Of a stretch of 64,000 bases of DNA, positions 10,975-22,966 are shown piece after piece; within the stretch, counting starts at the first letter, position 1, and every line of letters begins with the position of its first letter. The notes beneath the pieces were generated by a model. It was given only the letters and a program-made list of their open reading frames with translations, had not been told where the DNA came from and ran no database searches. The position numbers were made by a program, and so were the translations under genes. Source of the DNA: Echria macrotheca (Eukaryota; Ascomycota; Sordariomycetes; Sordariales; Schizotheciaceae); NCBI GenBank assembly GCA_030411725.1, contig MU839827.1:372001-436000 (forward strand), in the 5' to 3' direction.

Positions 10975-13768
10975 ATGTCTGGAACAGTCGAGAAGTCGCC
11001 CGGTTCGTCCGACTCGGCCGGAGGCGTCCTAGGGGACGACAAGAAGTCGGTATGCGGTGACAGTCTTACATCGAGATGGCGGGCGCTAACATTGGGTAGC
11101 CCCTTATTCTTTCGTTCGAGGAGCGTGGGATTGGTGAAGTCACCGATGTCCTCAACGCTACCGAGAAGGACTTGGCCGAGGCCAACGAGATCGCCGGAAG
11201 GTTTACTCTGGAGGATGCTCGGCGGGTACGTGTTGCCCGATCCCCAGGACAGGACCTTTTTAACCTTCAGACAGATCATGCAGCAGGTTCACAAACAGCA
11301 TGCTCGCGATCCTAACTTTCCCATCACTATCATCGACAAGATCGAGGACTTTTTGGGTGTGTCTCCTTGTCCCAATGTGCCGGAAAGGGCGCGTATCTAA
11401 TGCGGAGGACAGGCAACGATGACATCTTTGAGCACCCGGAGAACTACCAGGAGATCATCCAAGAGATGAAGATCGAGGCGGCCCTGATCACTAACAACTC
11501 TCCATATGCTGAGGTGCGCTCGGTCGTCGATAACCATGACGACCCAACGCTGCCTGTGTCCACCATCCGCGCGTGGGCAATGGGCATCTTCTTCGCCTGC
11601 TGCATCTCATTCATCAACTCGTTCTTCGACGTCCGTCTGCCGAGCATCTACGTCACGACCACGGTTCCCCAGCTCCTGGCTTACCCCTTGGGCAAGTTCC
11701 TCGAAAGAGTCCTGCCTGATGTCGGCTTCACCATGTTTGGAGTCCGCCACAGCCTGAACCCAGGCCCATTCAACAAGAAGGAACATATGCTGATCACCAT
11801 CATGTCAAACGTCGCCAAGAGCACCCCGTACACCAATTACATCGTCTGGATCCAGTATCTCCCCACGTACTTCGACCAGCCGTGGGCCATCAGCATTGGC
11901 TACCAGCTCCTGATCGCGCTCTCGACCAATTTTATTGGTTACGGTCTCGCTGGCTTGTGCCGTCGCTTCTTGGTGTATCCCGCCTACTGCGTGTGGCCCT
12001 CGTCTCTGGTGACCATTGCTCTGAACTCAGCCTTCCACGACCAAGCCAGCGAGGCTGCCGTCGTTGCCGGCCCCTTCAACACGCTCTGGAGATCTACTCG
12101 TCTCAAGTTCTTCATGTGGACTTTTGTCGCCATGTTTGCGTATTTCTGGCTGCCCAACTATCTCTTCGCGGCTCTGAGTTACTTCAGCTGGATTACCTGG
12201 ATCGCGCCGAACAACCCGGATCTCGCTACGATTACAGGAGGTCAGTCCGGTCTCGGGTTGAATCCCATCCCGACCTTTGACTGGAATATTATCACTTTCA
12301 ATGTCGATCCCCTGATGGTTCCCTTCTTTTCGACCTTCAACTACTTCCTCGGCATGTTCGTCTCCATGTTCGTCATCATCATCTTCTACTACACCAACGC
12401 CTTCGAGAGCGGCTATCTCCCGGTCAACTCGAACAAGCCGTTTGACCACTTTGGCGAGCGCTACAAGGTGAAGTCGATTATTGACGAGTTCGGAATCTTC
12501 GATGCCGAGAAGTACAAGGCCTATTCGCCCCCTTTCCTGTCGGCCGGTAACATTGTCGTGTACCTCTTTTTCTTCGCCATGTATTCTGCCACGGTCACGT
12601 ACGGCATCCTCTACCACCGCCACGAGATCATGATGGGTCTCCGCGACCTGTGGCAGGGCATCAAGACGCGAAGGAGCGGCGATAACACGCAGAAGAGCGA
12701 CCTGGATGTGCACAACCGACTGATGAAGGCGTACAAGGAAGTTCCCGAGTGGTGGTACATGATCTGCCTGGCCATCGCCCTCGCCGTCGGCATGGTTGGC
12801 ATTGCTTGCTGGCCGACCAACACCACGCCCGCTGTCGTCCTCTACGGTATCGTGCTCTGCCTCGTCTTCGTCGTCCCGATCGGCATCATCAACGCCATGA
12901 CGGGTGTGCAGGTGACGCTGAACGTTCTCGCCGAGTTCATCGGTGGTGTCTGGGTCGAAGGAAACGCGATTGCCATGTGCTTCTTCAAGTCGTATGGCTA
13001 TGTGACTTGCGCGCACGCTCTGTCCTTCAGTAACGACCTCAAGCTTGCCCACTACCTCAAGATCGCGCCGCGCTTCACCTTCTGGGCCCAGATGGTGCCG
13101 ACGCTCATCTCGACCTTCATCAGCATCGGTGTCCTGCAGTACCAGGTGCACATCAAGGACATTTGCACGTCAACTGCGCCATTCCGCTTTACGTGCCCGG
13201 GTGTGAACACATTCTTCACGGCTGCCGTCTTCTGGGGCACCGTCGGGCCGCGCAAGATCTGGGGTGTTGGTGGCCAGTATGCCTTGACGCTTGTTGGCTT
13301 CCCGCTCGGTGTTATTCTGGTGGTTGGCTTCTACCTCCTGAGCTTGAAGTGGCCCAAGAACGCCATCATCCGCAACGCGCACCCAGTCGTCATGATGGGC
13401 GGAGCCCTCTCGTGGGCGCCCTATAACCTTGCGTACATGTGGCCTGCCGTCCCCGTGGCGGCGGTCTCCTGGCTGTGGCTCAAGAAGCGGTTCCTCGGGC
13501 TTTGGTCCAAGGTAAGAATTATGATTTCTTGCAGTCGAATGCAGACTAACAGACGAAACAGTACAACTTTGTCCTGTCGGCCTCTTGGTCGTGTGCCATC
13601 GCCATCTCGGGTATTGTTATCTTCTTCGCCCTGCAGGTGTCGGACATTGAGGTGGACTGGTGGGGCAACAGCGTGCTCAATGATGGGTGCGACGGCGAGG
13701 GCGGCTGCCCGCGTCTGGTTCTTAACGATGGAGACTATTTTGGGCCTCGTCTTGGCGAGTTTTCGTAG
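10975..13768 (+). CDS. Oligopeptide transporter (OPT family)
   Basis: Proton-coupled importer of small oligopeptides (in related fungi also glutathione or metal-chelate peptides), expected in the plasma membrane. The hydrophilic N-terminus (MSGTVEKSPGSSDS...) leads into FDVRLPSIYVTTTVPQLLAYPLG and then SLNPGPFNKKEH, the conserved NPGxFxxKEH signature of OPT proteins. Some 14-16 membrane segments follow. Introns are inferred near 11050-11098, 11226-11274, 11355-11412 and 13510-13561. The last exon continues YNFVLSASWSCAIAISGIVIFF and ends GPRLGEFS with a TAG at 13766. About 790 residues, normal for the family. Confidence 0.95.
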
Positions 13769-14485
13769 GAGTTTTGGGTTTGGGGCTTGAGCGGTTTATA
13801 TACCAAGGTTCATTCGTTTGGGTTAGCGGAGTTGTATGTTTATGAGCGATCTTTGCGACCTGTCTTATGATTGGGTTTCCCTTGAACATAATATATCGTG
13901 TTAATGACCTGATCTGGGGTACAAACTGCAGATGACGAGGTGACAGTGTGAATTGAGTGTGCGTGGTGTGTTCAAGGCATCTAGATGCAGGTGAGCACAT
14001 ATTTTCGCGGCCCTTTACGGTCTGATATGTTTATCTCAGTACAACTAGGAAAAATAAATAGAAGGACAACAACGTAGGTTTAGTTGCAGACAAGAATCCA
14101 AGCGTCATGCAGTTGCACCTAGCGTAGTTGTTGACAACCGGTGAGCGCAAACCCTCTACGTCGCAATCAAACGCTTTCGTTCTAGACTTTGTGTCTTTTG
14201 GTGACAGATTCCCGTGTTAATACGACTGCCGATTAGGCGTCATGTACGGGGTTTACTGCAGAGACGTAAGTGCATGTGCATGTGGAAGTGAGCAAGTTTA
14301 TTAGACTAGGACTGTTGCTGCCGCTGATGACTTGGATCATCTCAGAATTGTACTTTATCTCTGCTGGCCCACTTTGGGTTTTTTCCGGCAAGCGCATCCC
14401 AGCTCAAAAATATCTAGTCTTATGTCGAGTCAGTCACCTTCACATCCTATAAAATTAACTTTATCCACATTCATTTCCAACAAAA
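13769..14485. other. Intergenic region, no gene seen
   Basis: 3' flank of the OPT gene and 5' flank of tRNA-Glu. No coding frame with support. Confidence 0.5.
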
Positions 14486-14577
14486 TCGGGTATGGTGTAG
14501 CGGTAACATCGCTGACTCTCAAAACTTGCGTTGAGAGAGATCCTCAGCAGCCCGGGGTTCGACTCCCCGTATCCGAG
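14486..14577 (+). tRNA. tRNA-Glu (CUC anticodon) with intron
   Basis: Acceptor TCGGGTA/TATCCGA, A-box TGGTGTAGCGGTAACAT, anticodon stem GCTGA/TCAGC and B-box GGGTTCGACTCCC with discriminator G. The body closely resembles fungal tRNA-Glu. The loop begins CTCTCA, giving anticodon CTC; about 20 nt after position 37 is a canonical nuclear tRNA intron. Confidence 0.88.
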
Positions 14578-14629
14578 ATTGCGCGCCACGATTGCGTCTT
14601 GCTACGGTGAATGCATAAACATTCACACA

Positions 14630-14735
14630 TCTTCCGTAGTATAGTGGTCAGTATGTGAGCTTGTCATTCCATATTCTTCTGATGAAGAATAAAAAGACAT
14701 CGCTCGAGACCCGGGTTCAATTCCCGGCGGGAGAG
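14630..14735 (+). tRNA. tRNA-Asp (GUC anticodon) with intron
   Basis: Acceptor TCTTCCG/CGGGAGA, D-arm GTATAGTGGTCAGTAT, anticodon stem TGAGC/GCTCG with loop TTGTCA (anticodon GTC), and T-arm CCGGGTTCAATTCCCGG. About 33 extra nt after position 37 form an intron. It lies 52 bp downstream of tRNA-Glu in the same orientation. Confidence 0.88.
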
Positions 14736-15294
14736 ATATACTGTACAAGAAGCAATCTGGCGGGTTTCCTTTTTTTTTGTATGCTTTATGATACCTCTTT
14801 TTCGATCCGATTTCGACCTCGCACAGCGATCAGGGTTCTTCAGTCAGATTTGTGGTTGAGGTTGCTGCCTTGTGCTGTGTCGGGTAAGGCATCAGGAAGG
14901 AGGAGGATGACGTGGAACGCTCATTGGCTGCCTCGGTCACCGAAAGACTCCTCAACTTGACCTCTTTTGTCATGGCCGTGTGACGACACCCTTAACATAG
15001 CGGCAATCACAGCCGTTTCGGATGGTGACTAGTTATGTTATCGTCCTTCCCCTCCTCCCTCGTCGACTATCACAGTGGCGTCCAATGGTGAGCTGCTCCT
15101 ATTCCCGGGTCTAGCTCACGGTCAGCTAGACCCGGGGATATGGATGGGACAAAACTCCAACCCCTCTCTCTCATGGGAATTTCAGTCAGTTCTTCCCCGC
15201 TCGAGAACTCTTCCCAAGTTTCTTGGGTGAAGCAAAAAAGTTACTTGGATCATCATACTTGGTAAAGGGAGGATACCTGAGGTTAGTAGACACC
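14736..15294. other. P450 upstream region
   Basis: No gene seen. Contains the perfect hairpin described separately and should hold the P450 promoter. Confidence 0.5.
15104..15136. promoter_or_regulatory. Perfect inverted repeat upstream of P450
   Basis: Two perfect 13-bp arms, CCCGGGTCTAGCT and AGCTAGACCCGGG, flank a 7-nt centre CACGGTC. It ends 158 bp before the P450 start codon and nothing codes through it. Dyads of this kind are often binding sites for dimeric regulators; that role here is inference. No run of T follows, so it is not an obvious Pol III or rho-independent-type terminator. Confidence 0.6.
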
Positions 15295-17010
15295 ATGGCT
15301 CTCGGCAGCTTATTCGAGCACATCTCCACCCGGGACGCGGTCCTCACGGCCGCGTTGGTGTGGACAGTCTACCACATCGCCAAGATGGTCTACAACCGCT
15401 TCTTCCACCCGCTCGCCCACGTCCCCGGCCCGGTGCTGGGGACCATGACGGAGCTGTACCGGTTTTATCACCTCTTCATCCGGTCCGGCACGTTTTATCT
15501 TTTGTTCGAGGAGCTGCGGGATAAATATGGTTCGTTCTTTTACATCTAGACAGATATATCACAACGTTGCTGACGAGTAGGTGTCTAGGTCCCGTCATCC
15601 GCATCGCACCCAACGAAGTCCTCCTCGCAGACCCGGAGCACTACGACAAGATCTACTCAATGACGAGCAAGTTCACCAAGGACCCCGAGTTTTATTTATT
15701 GGTCGGCGCGCCCTGGACCGTGTTCAGCACCATGCCCAACGACATGCACAAGCGCAAGCGGGGCGTGCTGAACCCCTTCTTCTCGCGCCGCTCGGTCCTG
15801 GCGCAGGAGGACATCGTCCAGAGCAAGGTGGGTATCCTGTGCGACCGGCTCGAGGCCGACTCTTCCGCTCCCCAGAAAACCGCGACGGATCTTGGTACCG
15901 GGCTGCGGGCCATGGCCGTCGACGTGCTGACCGAGTACGCGTTCGGCGCGGACAACTGCTTCCGCTCGGTCGAGCGCGAGGACTTTGGGATCTGGTTCAA
16001 CCAGCTCATGCTCGGCGTCACGCCGCAGATGTATCTGTTGCGCATCATGCCCTGGCTGCAAAAGCCGATGCAGGGCATGCCGCTGTGGCTGGCGAAGAAG
16101 ATTAATCCGCTGGTTACGGGTCTGCTGGGTGCTATCGACAAGGCGCGCTGTCAGATTCGGCAGGTCGTGAAGGAGGTCGATGCGGGACTGATTCCGGAGA
16201 AGCCGACTATCTTTCATACCATCCTCGATCCGGACGCGGATTATTATGCAAGGGGGCTGTTGCCGGGAGGGGATAAGAGGTGGACGCCGCCTGTGGGACA
16301 TTTGATCGACGAGGCGTTTGGGCTGACGGGCGCGTCGTCGGATACGACGGGGAATATTATTGCTATTTGTGTGTTTTTTGCGCTTGAGAAGGAGGGGATT
16401 AGGAGGAGGTTGTGTGATGAGCTCGAGGCGGCGTTTCCTGACGCGGACGGAACGGCTGGGAAGTTGTTGGACTATCAGACGCTGGAGAAGTTGCCGTATC
16501 TGACGGCTGTGGTGAAGGAGGGCCTGCGGAGGGGGTATGGGAATATCTATCCGCTGCCGCGCGTCGCTACCGAGGATGGGCTGGTTTTCAATGGTGTTCC
16601 GGTACCGAAGGGGGTAAGTTTAATTTTTTTTTTCATGCTAAGTTTGATGAGGCGAGTAAGCTGACTGCAACAAGTCCGTCGTGTCCATGTCGGCCTGGCT
16701 CAACCACCGCGATCCGGTCTGGTTCCCCGACGCGGACGATTTTATTCCGGAGCGGTGGCTCGACGCCGACGCCGAGGCGGTGCGCCATCGCGAGAAGCTG
16801 CTGATTCCGTTCTCCAAGGGCGCGCGCCAGTGTCTGGGCCAGCCTCTCGCCATGGCTGAGATCTATGTGGCCATCGGTACGCTTTTCCGTCGGTTTGGCA
16901 GGCGGCTCAAGACGTATGATGTCGGCGTGGAGGATTTCTTCTATCTGGACTATTTCATCCCTTTCCACAGGCCCACGGCGAGGAAGTTTCGGGTTGTGCT
17001 GGAGGACTAG
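15295..17010 (+). CDS. Cytochrome P450 monooxygenase
   Basis: Microsomal haem-thiolate monooxygenase of a secondary-metabolism type; the substrate is unknown. An N-terminal membrane anchor (VLTAALVWTVYHIAKMVY) is followed by the Pro hinge HPLAHVPGPVLG. Further on are the I-helix GASSDTTGN, the K-helix KEGLRR (ExxR) and the haem loop FSKGARQCLG with its axial Cys. Introns 15530-15588 and 16614-16674 rejoin RDKYG-PVIRIAPN and PVPKG-SVVSMSAW, giving 531 residues. The ATG at 15295 puts the anchor near the N-terminus; an in-frame ATG at 15223 would add 24 polar residues. Nearby are two regulators but no other obvious biosynthetic gene. Confidence 0.94.
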
Positions 17011-18667
17011 TGTACCATGTGGACGGTGGTGGTCTGGGGGCTTGTGTGTGGAAACATGACTTGATAGCAGATTCGTGAATAACAGATGTTGAAAGAAGGA
17101 AAGGGGCGGATACTCGCTTGTGATGTGTTCGGCACGTTGGTATTCACACTCTCGTTCCTCGCCGGCGTGATTCCGCTCTAACTCGTGCTACTGGACGGGA
17201 TGGCATGGGGCAGGTCCGCTAATATGCTATGGAAATGGCCAGCGTTTTCCGTACGAATGAGATGTTCTTGGCTTTTATCCAAACAAAACTATTTTCCGAC
17301 GCCAACACTGCGTCAACGTACGAATCAGATGGTCCAGTGGTCCGTTACCATAAAGGTATGGGATCATCAAAGATATGGCGTATCAGTTAACTCCGGCGGC
17401 GACGCGGGTGCTTTGAGAAATCCACACCCCAAGCTGAAACAGAGGAAGAGCAAGGTGGGCAGTATTGTGGCTTGTAGTTGCGGTGCTTCTTCCCCGGTAT
17501 TATGTCTTTCCATCCTTGATCGTATTTCCTTTCCGGTTTTGAATGGGCAGGTTCTTGGGGAGACTGAAGTGGTCCTTGATCCTGCTGCTGAGCTGGTAAA
17601 CCCCTTGCCTGTCACGGGAGTGACTGGAATGTTTCAGACCTTGGAATGCCTTTCCCTGGGCGTTTTGATCGAGAAACAAAGTCGCAAAGCGGATATCCGT
17701 GCAAGCCAACTCTGTGGCAAAGCGAGCTGTCTGCAAGATGTCCCTAGTTATGAGCCCTCTGGTGGGAATTCACCTGCTGATTTGGAGTTGAAATGACCGC
17801 AGGGTGGATACTTGAGACGTGTTGTAGAAATGAACTCCTTCCGGTGTCTGCGTGGTTTCGTGTGGAAAGATAGTTGCCAGATACAGATCAAGACATAGAG
17901 CAAACGAACCCAAGCACACAAACAAAAAAGAAGCAGCAATCTCAAATCAAAACCAACAAGACCATAAGCTAGACCTCTGCACCGAGCCGGCGGCGGCATT
18001 GTTTGGGCCCTGGCCTGCATATTCCCTTGAGATTCCCTTCTTAGACTCCGATTATATTAGATAAGAATGCCCGAGAAACCACACAGTGACCGAGGTTGAG
18101 CCAAGTACGGCTGGTAAGCCTCTGTGTCCATCAACAAGCGCGGTCCATTTCAGGCATCGACATGAGAAACGTTCAGGGTTCAGTACCCAGCCAATCACAG
18201 TTATGAAATCTCCTTCTAGAATACAAAACAAACTTACACGTTGTTTCCCGCACTGGGTACGGGTACACTACCCTGCAGACTACGGTGCGGCATGAACTAC
18301 GGCTACCGTACACGAAACTGTAGTCTACCTTCGTTTAGGTCTGTGGACATTGGACGCCTTATGGTAGGGCTTTTAGCAGCTCGTGCACAAGCCTCCCGCA
18401 TGACTCGAGTCACAAAAAGGAGAGGTCAAGCCCATCTTCCCATGCAATTCACCGTGCGTGGGTGCACGTGGCAAAGTCATGCCCATTCACAGTTCATGTC
18501 TTGGATGTCTTGCATAATAGCCAGCACGAAGCCGTAAATTGATTTGTCCAAACGTTAACCATACCTAGGTAGTTTGACATTATCTTGTAATCCGTACCCA
18601 AAAGCCGGTGGTATTTTACACCCAACGCCATGACGCCTAAACCCCCAAACTCTGCCAAAAACAAACG
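17011..18667. other. Intergenic region, no gene seen
   Basis: The longest frame (203 codons, + from 17185) has no recognisable domain, signal peptide or splice structure. This is the shared 3' region of the convergent P450 and bHLH genes. Confidence 0.5.
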
Positions 18668-19456
18668 TCATAAGAGGAATTGTGGCCGTTGCCCGGCCAG
18701 CGACATCCGCTTCTCCTTGCTTAACCGGTCCACCTCGCGCGCCAGCAGCTGGTTTTTCCTCTCGAGATTCAGCATCGTCTGCCTCGCGAGCTGCAGCACC
18801 GTCGACTTGCTCAGTGTGCGGTCCTTGTCTCCGTCCACGTCACCCTCGCCGACCTCGGCCAGCGTCGCGATCATCAGTTCAAACTGCTGGTTCAACCGGT
18901 TCCGGTACTTCTTCTCCACCAGGTTGTGGCGGCTCATACGGTCCGAGTCCACCGACTCCTTGCGCGGCTTCGCCTTTGCCTTCTTGACGCCGCCACTGCT
19001 CCGAAGTCTCTTGAGAGCCGTCTTGCCGCTAGTGTTGCTGGCTGGACTAGAGCAAGAGTCGCCGTCGGTGGCTACGCTGTCATGGTGCAGCTCTGGCGGG
19101 CTTGAGCAGCCCCATGTCTCGGGGCTTGGTGTGTCGTGTAGGGCGCCGGCTGTGCCGATGGACGCTTGCGGAAGGGTGAACCACGGGCTTGCATCGTCGC
19201 CGTCTTGGCAGAGTTCAACGGGAGATGCACAGGTGCCAAGCGAGTAATCGCTATCAGACGAGTCGATGGCTGGTGGGAGATAAAAGCACGTCTCCCCCAG
19301 GTTGCAGAAGCCGTCAAGTGTGTTGTCTAGTGAACGATCAAACTGGATTTTGTTAGCACTGCTTCATCTCATAAAATTGCCGAGACTTACCACAGACACG
19401 ACATCGGTGTCATTCCACCAGGCTGCCGACCACGAGTTGTTGTCTTGGGAGTCCAT
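18668..19456 (-). CDS. bHLH transcription factor, SREBP-type basic region
   Basis: Small nuclear regulator of 246 residues. The basic region RMSRHNLVEKKYRNRLNQQF has the H-x3-E-x2-Y-R pattern; the Tyr at the position where most bHLH proteins carry Arg is typical of the SREBP subgroup, which can bind both E-box and sterol-element sites. Helix 2 (LSKSTVLQLARQTMLNLERK) runs into a leucine-zipper-like coil to the C-terminus. The N-terminal half is acidic/Ser-rich with a basic stretch (KKAKAKPRK) that could be a nuclear signal. No transmembrane segment is present, so it is not a membrane-tethered SREBP. One intron, 19343-19390, joins DVVSV to FDRSLDN. Targets are unknown. Confidence 0.9.
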
Positions 19457-19900
19457 GTTGAGTTGTTGTGGAGTTGCTGGTTATCGGGATGATTTCTGAG
19501 CTAAAGGGCGAAGAAATGGCTGATGGTGGCGAATTGGATGGATCACGAACTGAGAGGAATGGCCGGCTTGCTATATAGACATTTCCGTCCATTTTGCAAA
19601 GATGGCCATGCTGTGGGAATCGAGATCTTTGATCAGGTTTCCGATGCAGCCAAGCAACCCGGTTCCGGGACTCCTCGGGTCGAGCACCGAGGATCCCGCC
19701 GACCCAATCGGCGTGCGACCATGAGGCCTTTTTTTTTTTACGCGCTCCGAGACTGCCGAGCGCTCCGAGGCCTGCGAGACCGTGTTCCGAGACTGGCGAG
19801 GATACCGAAACCACCGACCTGGCCAGATGTTCTAGACTCTTGGCGCTGTACATCGATCGGTACGTACCGAATAGGGGCTGATTAAACAATATCATGACCT
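19457..19900. other. Intergenic region, bHLH promoter
   Basis: 444 bp between two - strand regulator genes; should contain the bHLH promoter. It holds a T run near 19730-19739 and no supported gene. Confidence 0.5.
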
Positions 19901-22089
19901 TCAGTCCTTGCCTTCGATAGGTGACAAGGCTTGGAAATATTCCATCGGCAATCGAAGATCAGCACCCCACAGAATCCGCTGCATTTGGGCGTGCGGAGAA
20001 TCGCCCTGAGAGCCCTCGGATCCATCTTGGCTGGCGTTGAGCTGCTGCAAGGCCTCGACCGCCCGAGTCAACGGCGCGGGCATCTCCGACGCATCGGCGT
20101 ACTCGAGACTCGTCATGACCGAGACGAGCTGTTCGAGCATCTGCCGCACAGACTCGCTCTTGGACGGCTCCCCCAGAATGCCCAAGAGCAGCGCCGACCC
20201 GAGTGAACGATGTACCGCCGCCCACGACGTCCTCGCAAAGAAAGTCAGGTTCTGCAGCTTGAGGAAGGCATCGACGGTATCAGCCAGGGCGTCGATGCAC
20301 ACTCGACGCAGCTCGGCAATCTTTGGTTCGCTATGCCTCTGTCGCTTGGCCAGCATAGGCCTACACATCTCCGAGACGACATATGAGCAGTGCAACCGCC
20401 AGTTCCAGTGTTCCAGGTGGTCTTTCATCAATGCGCAAGCCGAAGACTGGCGGAGGTGCAGCTGGGCGTGCTCGGTAGTGGAACTCAGCTCGGCCCGACG
20501 CTCTTCTATCCTCTGAATTTCCCGCTGTATGCTCATGGGCTGCGACCGAGTGCTGACGACATCCAGCGCGATGGTACAGAGACGAAGCATACACTCTGTA
20601 TACGAAAACCCGCCGTCCGCATTGGCCGGTGTCGACATATCCCAGCGTGTCAGGTTCGCCGTCGGCGTCGCGCGGTCATACGAGATGGAGAGCAAACTGT
20701 CTTGCCAGATGATACGAGACCTGCTCAATTCTTGCTCAGCGATCGTCCCACCAATTGCGAGAAAATACTAACCAGACTTCATGTCGGAGGACGCGTTCTT
20801 CGCTTGGCAGATCTCTCGAAGACGGTTCGTGGTGTAAGCCGAGGCCTTGGGCTAACCGGATAGTCAAGCCTTTGCAAGTCAGCAGAGTCAAAACGCATCA
20901 TGCACGTCACCTACCTAGTAGCGCCCATGCTACGCCGGCATTCATCGAGTTGGAGATTACATTGCCCAGCACCAAGAGATTTTGGATGTCGTCCAACTGG
21001 GAGCAGGACAAATAGTTGACGATTCGCAGGCATTCGTACGCGCAGCACACTACAGATATTAGTCGGGAATTACTGAGGGATTTTACGGCTAGGAGACGCA
21101 CCGTACACCTGAGAGGTTAGCTGCCTCTCTCTCCTGGGCAAATTGGAGCATTGGTATCCCGAAGCAAGACAGGCAAACAAGAGTCCCAGCCAGTGGACGC
21201 TTTTGCCGTAAACGTCTCGCTCCGTGAGAGGCGGCCGGTTCGGATCGCCAGACTGGGTTGTTCGCGTTATCAAAAAGCGTGTCACCTCGACCTCGAACTG
21301 CTGCATGTTGACGATGGCCGGATAGAGAACATGGGCGGTGTCGCGGTATTGGCGAATGTATTGGAGGCACTCGGAATCCGACGGGAGCATGGCATACAGC
21401 TTCTCGATGCGCACGGGGGAGGCGTGGGGCAAGCCCCAGAGATCGACAAACGGGTAGGTGGTGCTTTCGTTTTCGAGGGTGAAGATGGGCAGCACGCTCT
21501 TATCGAGGAGGTCGCGGACCATGGCCGAGTCGTTGGACGTCTGCTGGCTCAGGGCCATGGCCATGGCGGGGACCGAGTTAGCCCCGAGAAAGACGTGCTC
21601 GCCGGTAACGGGATGGAGCGAGTGCACACCCTCCTGGACAGGGTCGGCCTGGGCATCGGGGCTGGCGCCATCTGGAACCGGCGAGTCGAGTTTGGAGAGG
21701 GCAGGTCGTCGTGACACCTCCCTGCGCACCGCCTGCAACTCGGTTTCGAGCCTGTCGATTTTGCCGAGCAGCTTGTCCCAGTCGCTCTTGGACGGGGTCC
21801 AGCCGGCGGCATTGGAGGAGGAGGCGTGCGAAGCCATGGGAGAAAAGGGCGAGATGGATGAAGACGCGGGGGAGGGCAACGAGCTGACCAGAACTCGTTT
21901 GGAAGGCGCGTCGTAGACACAGAGGTTGGGGTGTTGGCGCTCGACACAGGTCTGACAGGGCAACTGGTAGCTGCACCGCACCTTCCGCGCTCGGCACGGC
22001 GCGCACGCCTTCTGGCCCTGGGCAATCGCCCTGCGTTTTCTGCGCGACCCTTCGTCGTCGGAATCGGGCTGCTGCGAGTGCATGTCCAT
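19901..22089 (-). CDS. Zn(II)2Cys6 fungal-specific transcription factor
   Basis: Nuclear regulator of about 680 residues. The binuclear zinc cluster is near residues 29-59: CAPCRARKVRC then C-x5-C-x2-C-x8-C spacing ending at NLC, preceded by the basic run RRKRRA. A linker with a coiled coil (DKLLGKIDRLETELQAVRREV) follows. The fungal-specific middle homology region begins around YPFVDLWGLPH and includes GLTIRLAQGLGLHHEPSS. Three introns are inferred near 21060-21106, 20872-20918 and 20722-20773; each rejoins family-like sequence. Upstream lie broken duplicates of this gene's own 5' end. The target pathway is unknown; the bHLH and P450 genes are the nearest neighbours. Confidence 0.93.
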
Positions 22090-22398
22090 GGCGCGCTATT
22101 TTTCGACGACAACGACGGTGGTTATCGCGATCGAAGAAGTGGCATCCATCCCGGACGGTGGACCCCGGTTTGCATCCGTTGGACCCTGAATTCCGCTGGC
22201 CAATCACGGCTGGCCTACGGCCGAACTTCATGATGCCGGCCCGCCATTGATCCGTTTCTCGTCTCACAGGCTGAGACAGACGAGAAGTCTGCCGGAATGG
22301 GTTAGGCACGCTTGCTCCACTCGCAATCCTTCAAGGCAACTTGGTGCGGGATGGTTAGATTGATTGTGTCCCTTTGCCAGATCGACAGACTCTGGCCT

Positions 22399-22535
22399 CG
22401 GCTTACCAAAGGGGTCTCAAAACTATTATTATGCCTCCCTAAGCAAGTTTTTGGCATTATTTATTTGCGAATTTCCTTTGAGAACTTTTATCAGGAGTAT
22501 CAAGCCACAGCTATCCTCTCGTTACATTTTCCAGG
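22399..22535 (+). repeat. Left arm of long inverted repeat
   Basis: From CGGCTTACCAAAGGGGTCTC to about TTTTCCAGG this matches, inverted, 23577-23696 with only scattered mismatches and small indels. The arms enclose about 1 kb holding the MITE-like element and broken regulator copies. Confidence 0.8.
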
Positions 22536-22545
22536 GCGTCTGATA

Positions 22546-22966
22546 GGGGTGCACCCCCATTTTGATCTGTACGCATGCCCTTGAAGATACATTTTTCGCC
22601 TACATCCTCAAATATAAGCGTTTCGGCATATTAGCAATGCCGGGAAGGCTATTAATAAGGGCTTTGCGATCTATCAATTACGTTCTTGAACCTCCATTTA
22701 CCGAAAATAAAGTCTAAAAGGTCTCGACATAACGCGTTTCCCGGGCGTTTCCAGGGTGTTTCCAGGGTTGTAGCGAATAAACGTAACGGCCCTTGAATCT
22801 TTACTTTTCTCTCTCTTTACAAGTTTTTAACCCTTATAATTAGTAAATTGGCCTTTGACAAACATATTTACAGCTTTTTAAAATGATGTCAACAGTAGAT
22901 TGGAAAGTGGTTGGGAAAAACTGTTGTGCAGAGGGGTGCAGTCGTAGCAAAAGGGGGGTGCACCCC
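22546..22966. mobile_element. MITE-like element with GGGGTGCACCCCC termini
   Basis: The ends are inverted repeats: GGGGTGCACCCCC-A-TTTTG on the left, and the reverse complement of the right end reads GGGGTGCACCCCC-C-TTTTG. A TA dinucleotide flanks each end (22544-22545, 22967-22968), as for Tc1/mariner-type insertions. The 420-bp interior is AT-rich and non-coding. The match continues a few bases outward (TCTGATA on both sides), so the exact boundary is uncertain and the TA may belong to the termini. The left flank is the long inverted arm and the right flank is a regulator fragment. Confidence 0.6.

Noticed and set aside
12027..13151. 374-codon open frame on - opposite the OPT transporter
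   Set aside because: Antisense shadow of the OPT coding sequence; charged low-complexity translation with no family likeness.
17185..17796. 203-codon + frame between P450 and bHLH
   Set aside because: No recognisable domain; lies in the 3' spacer of two convergent genes.
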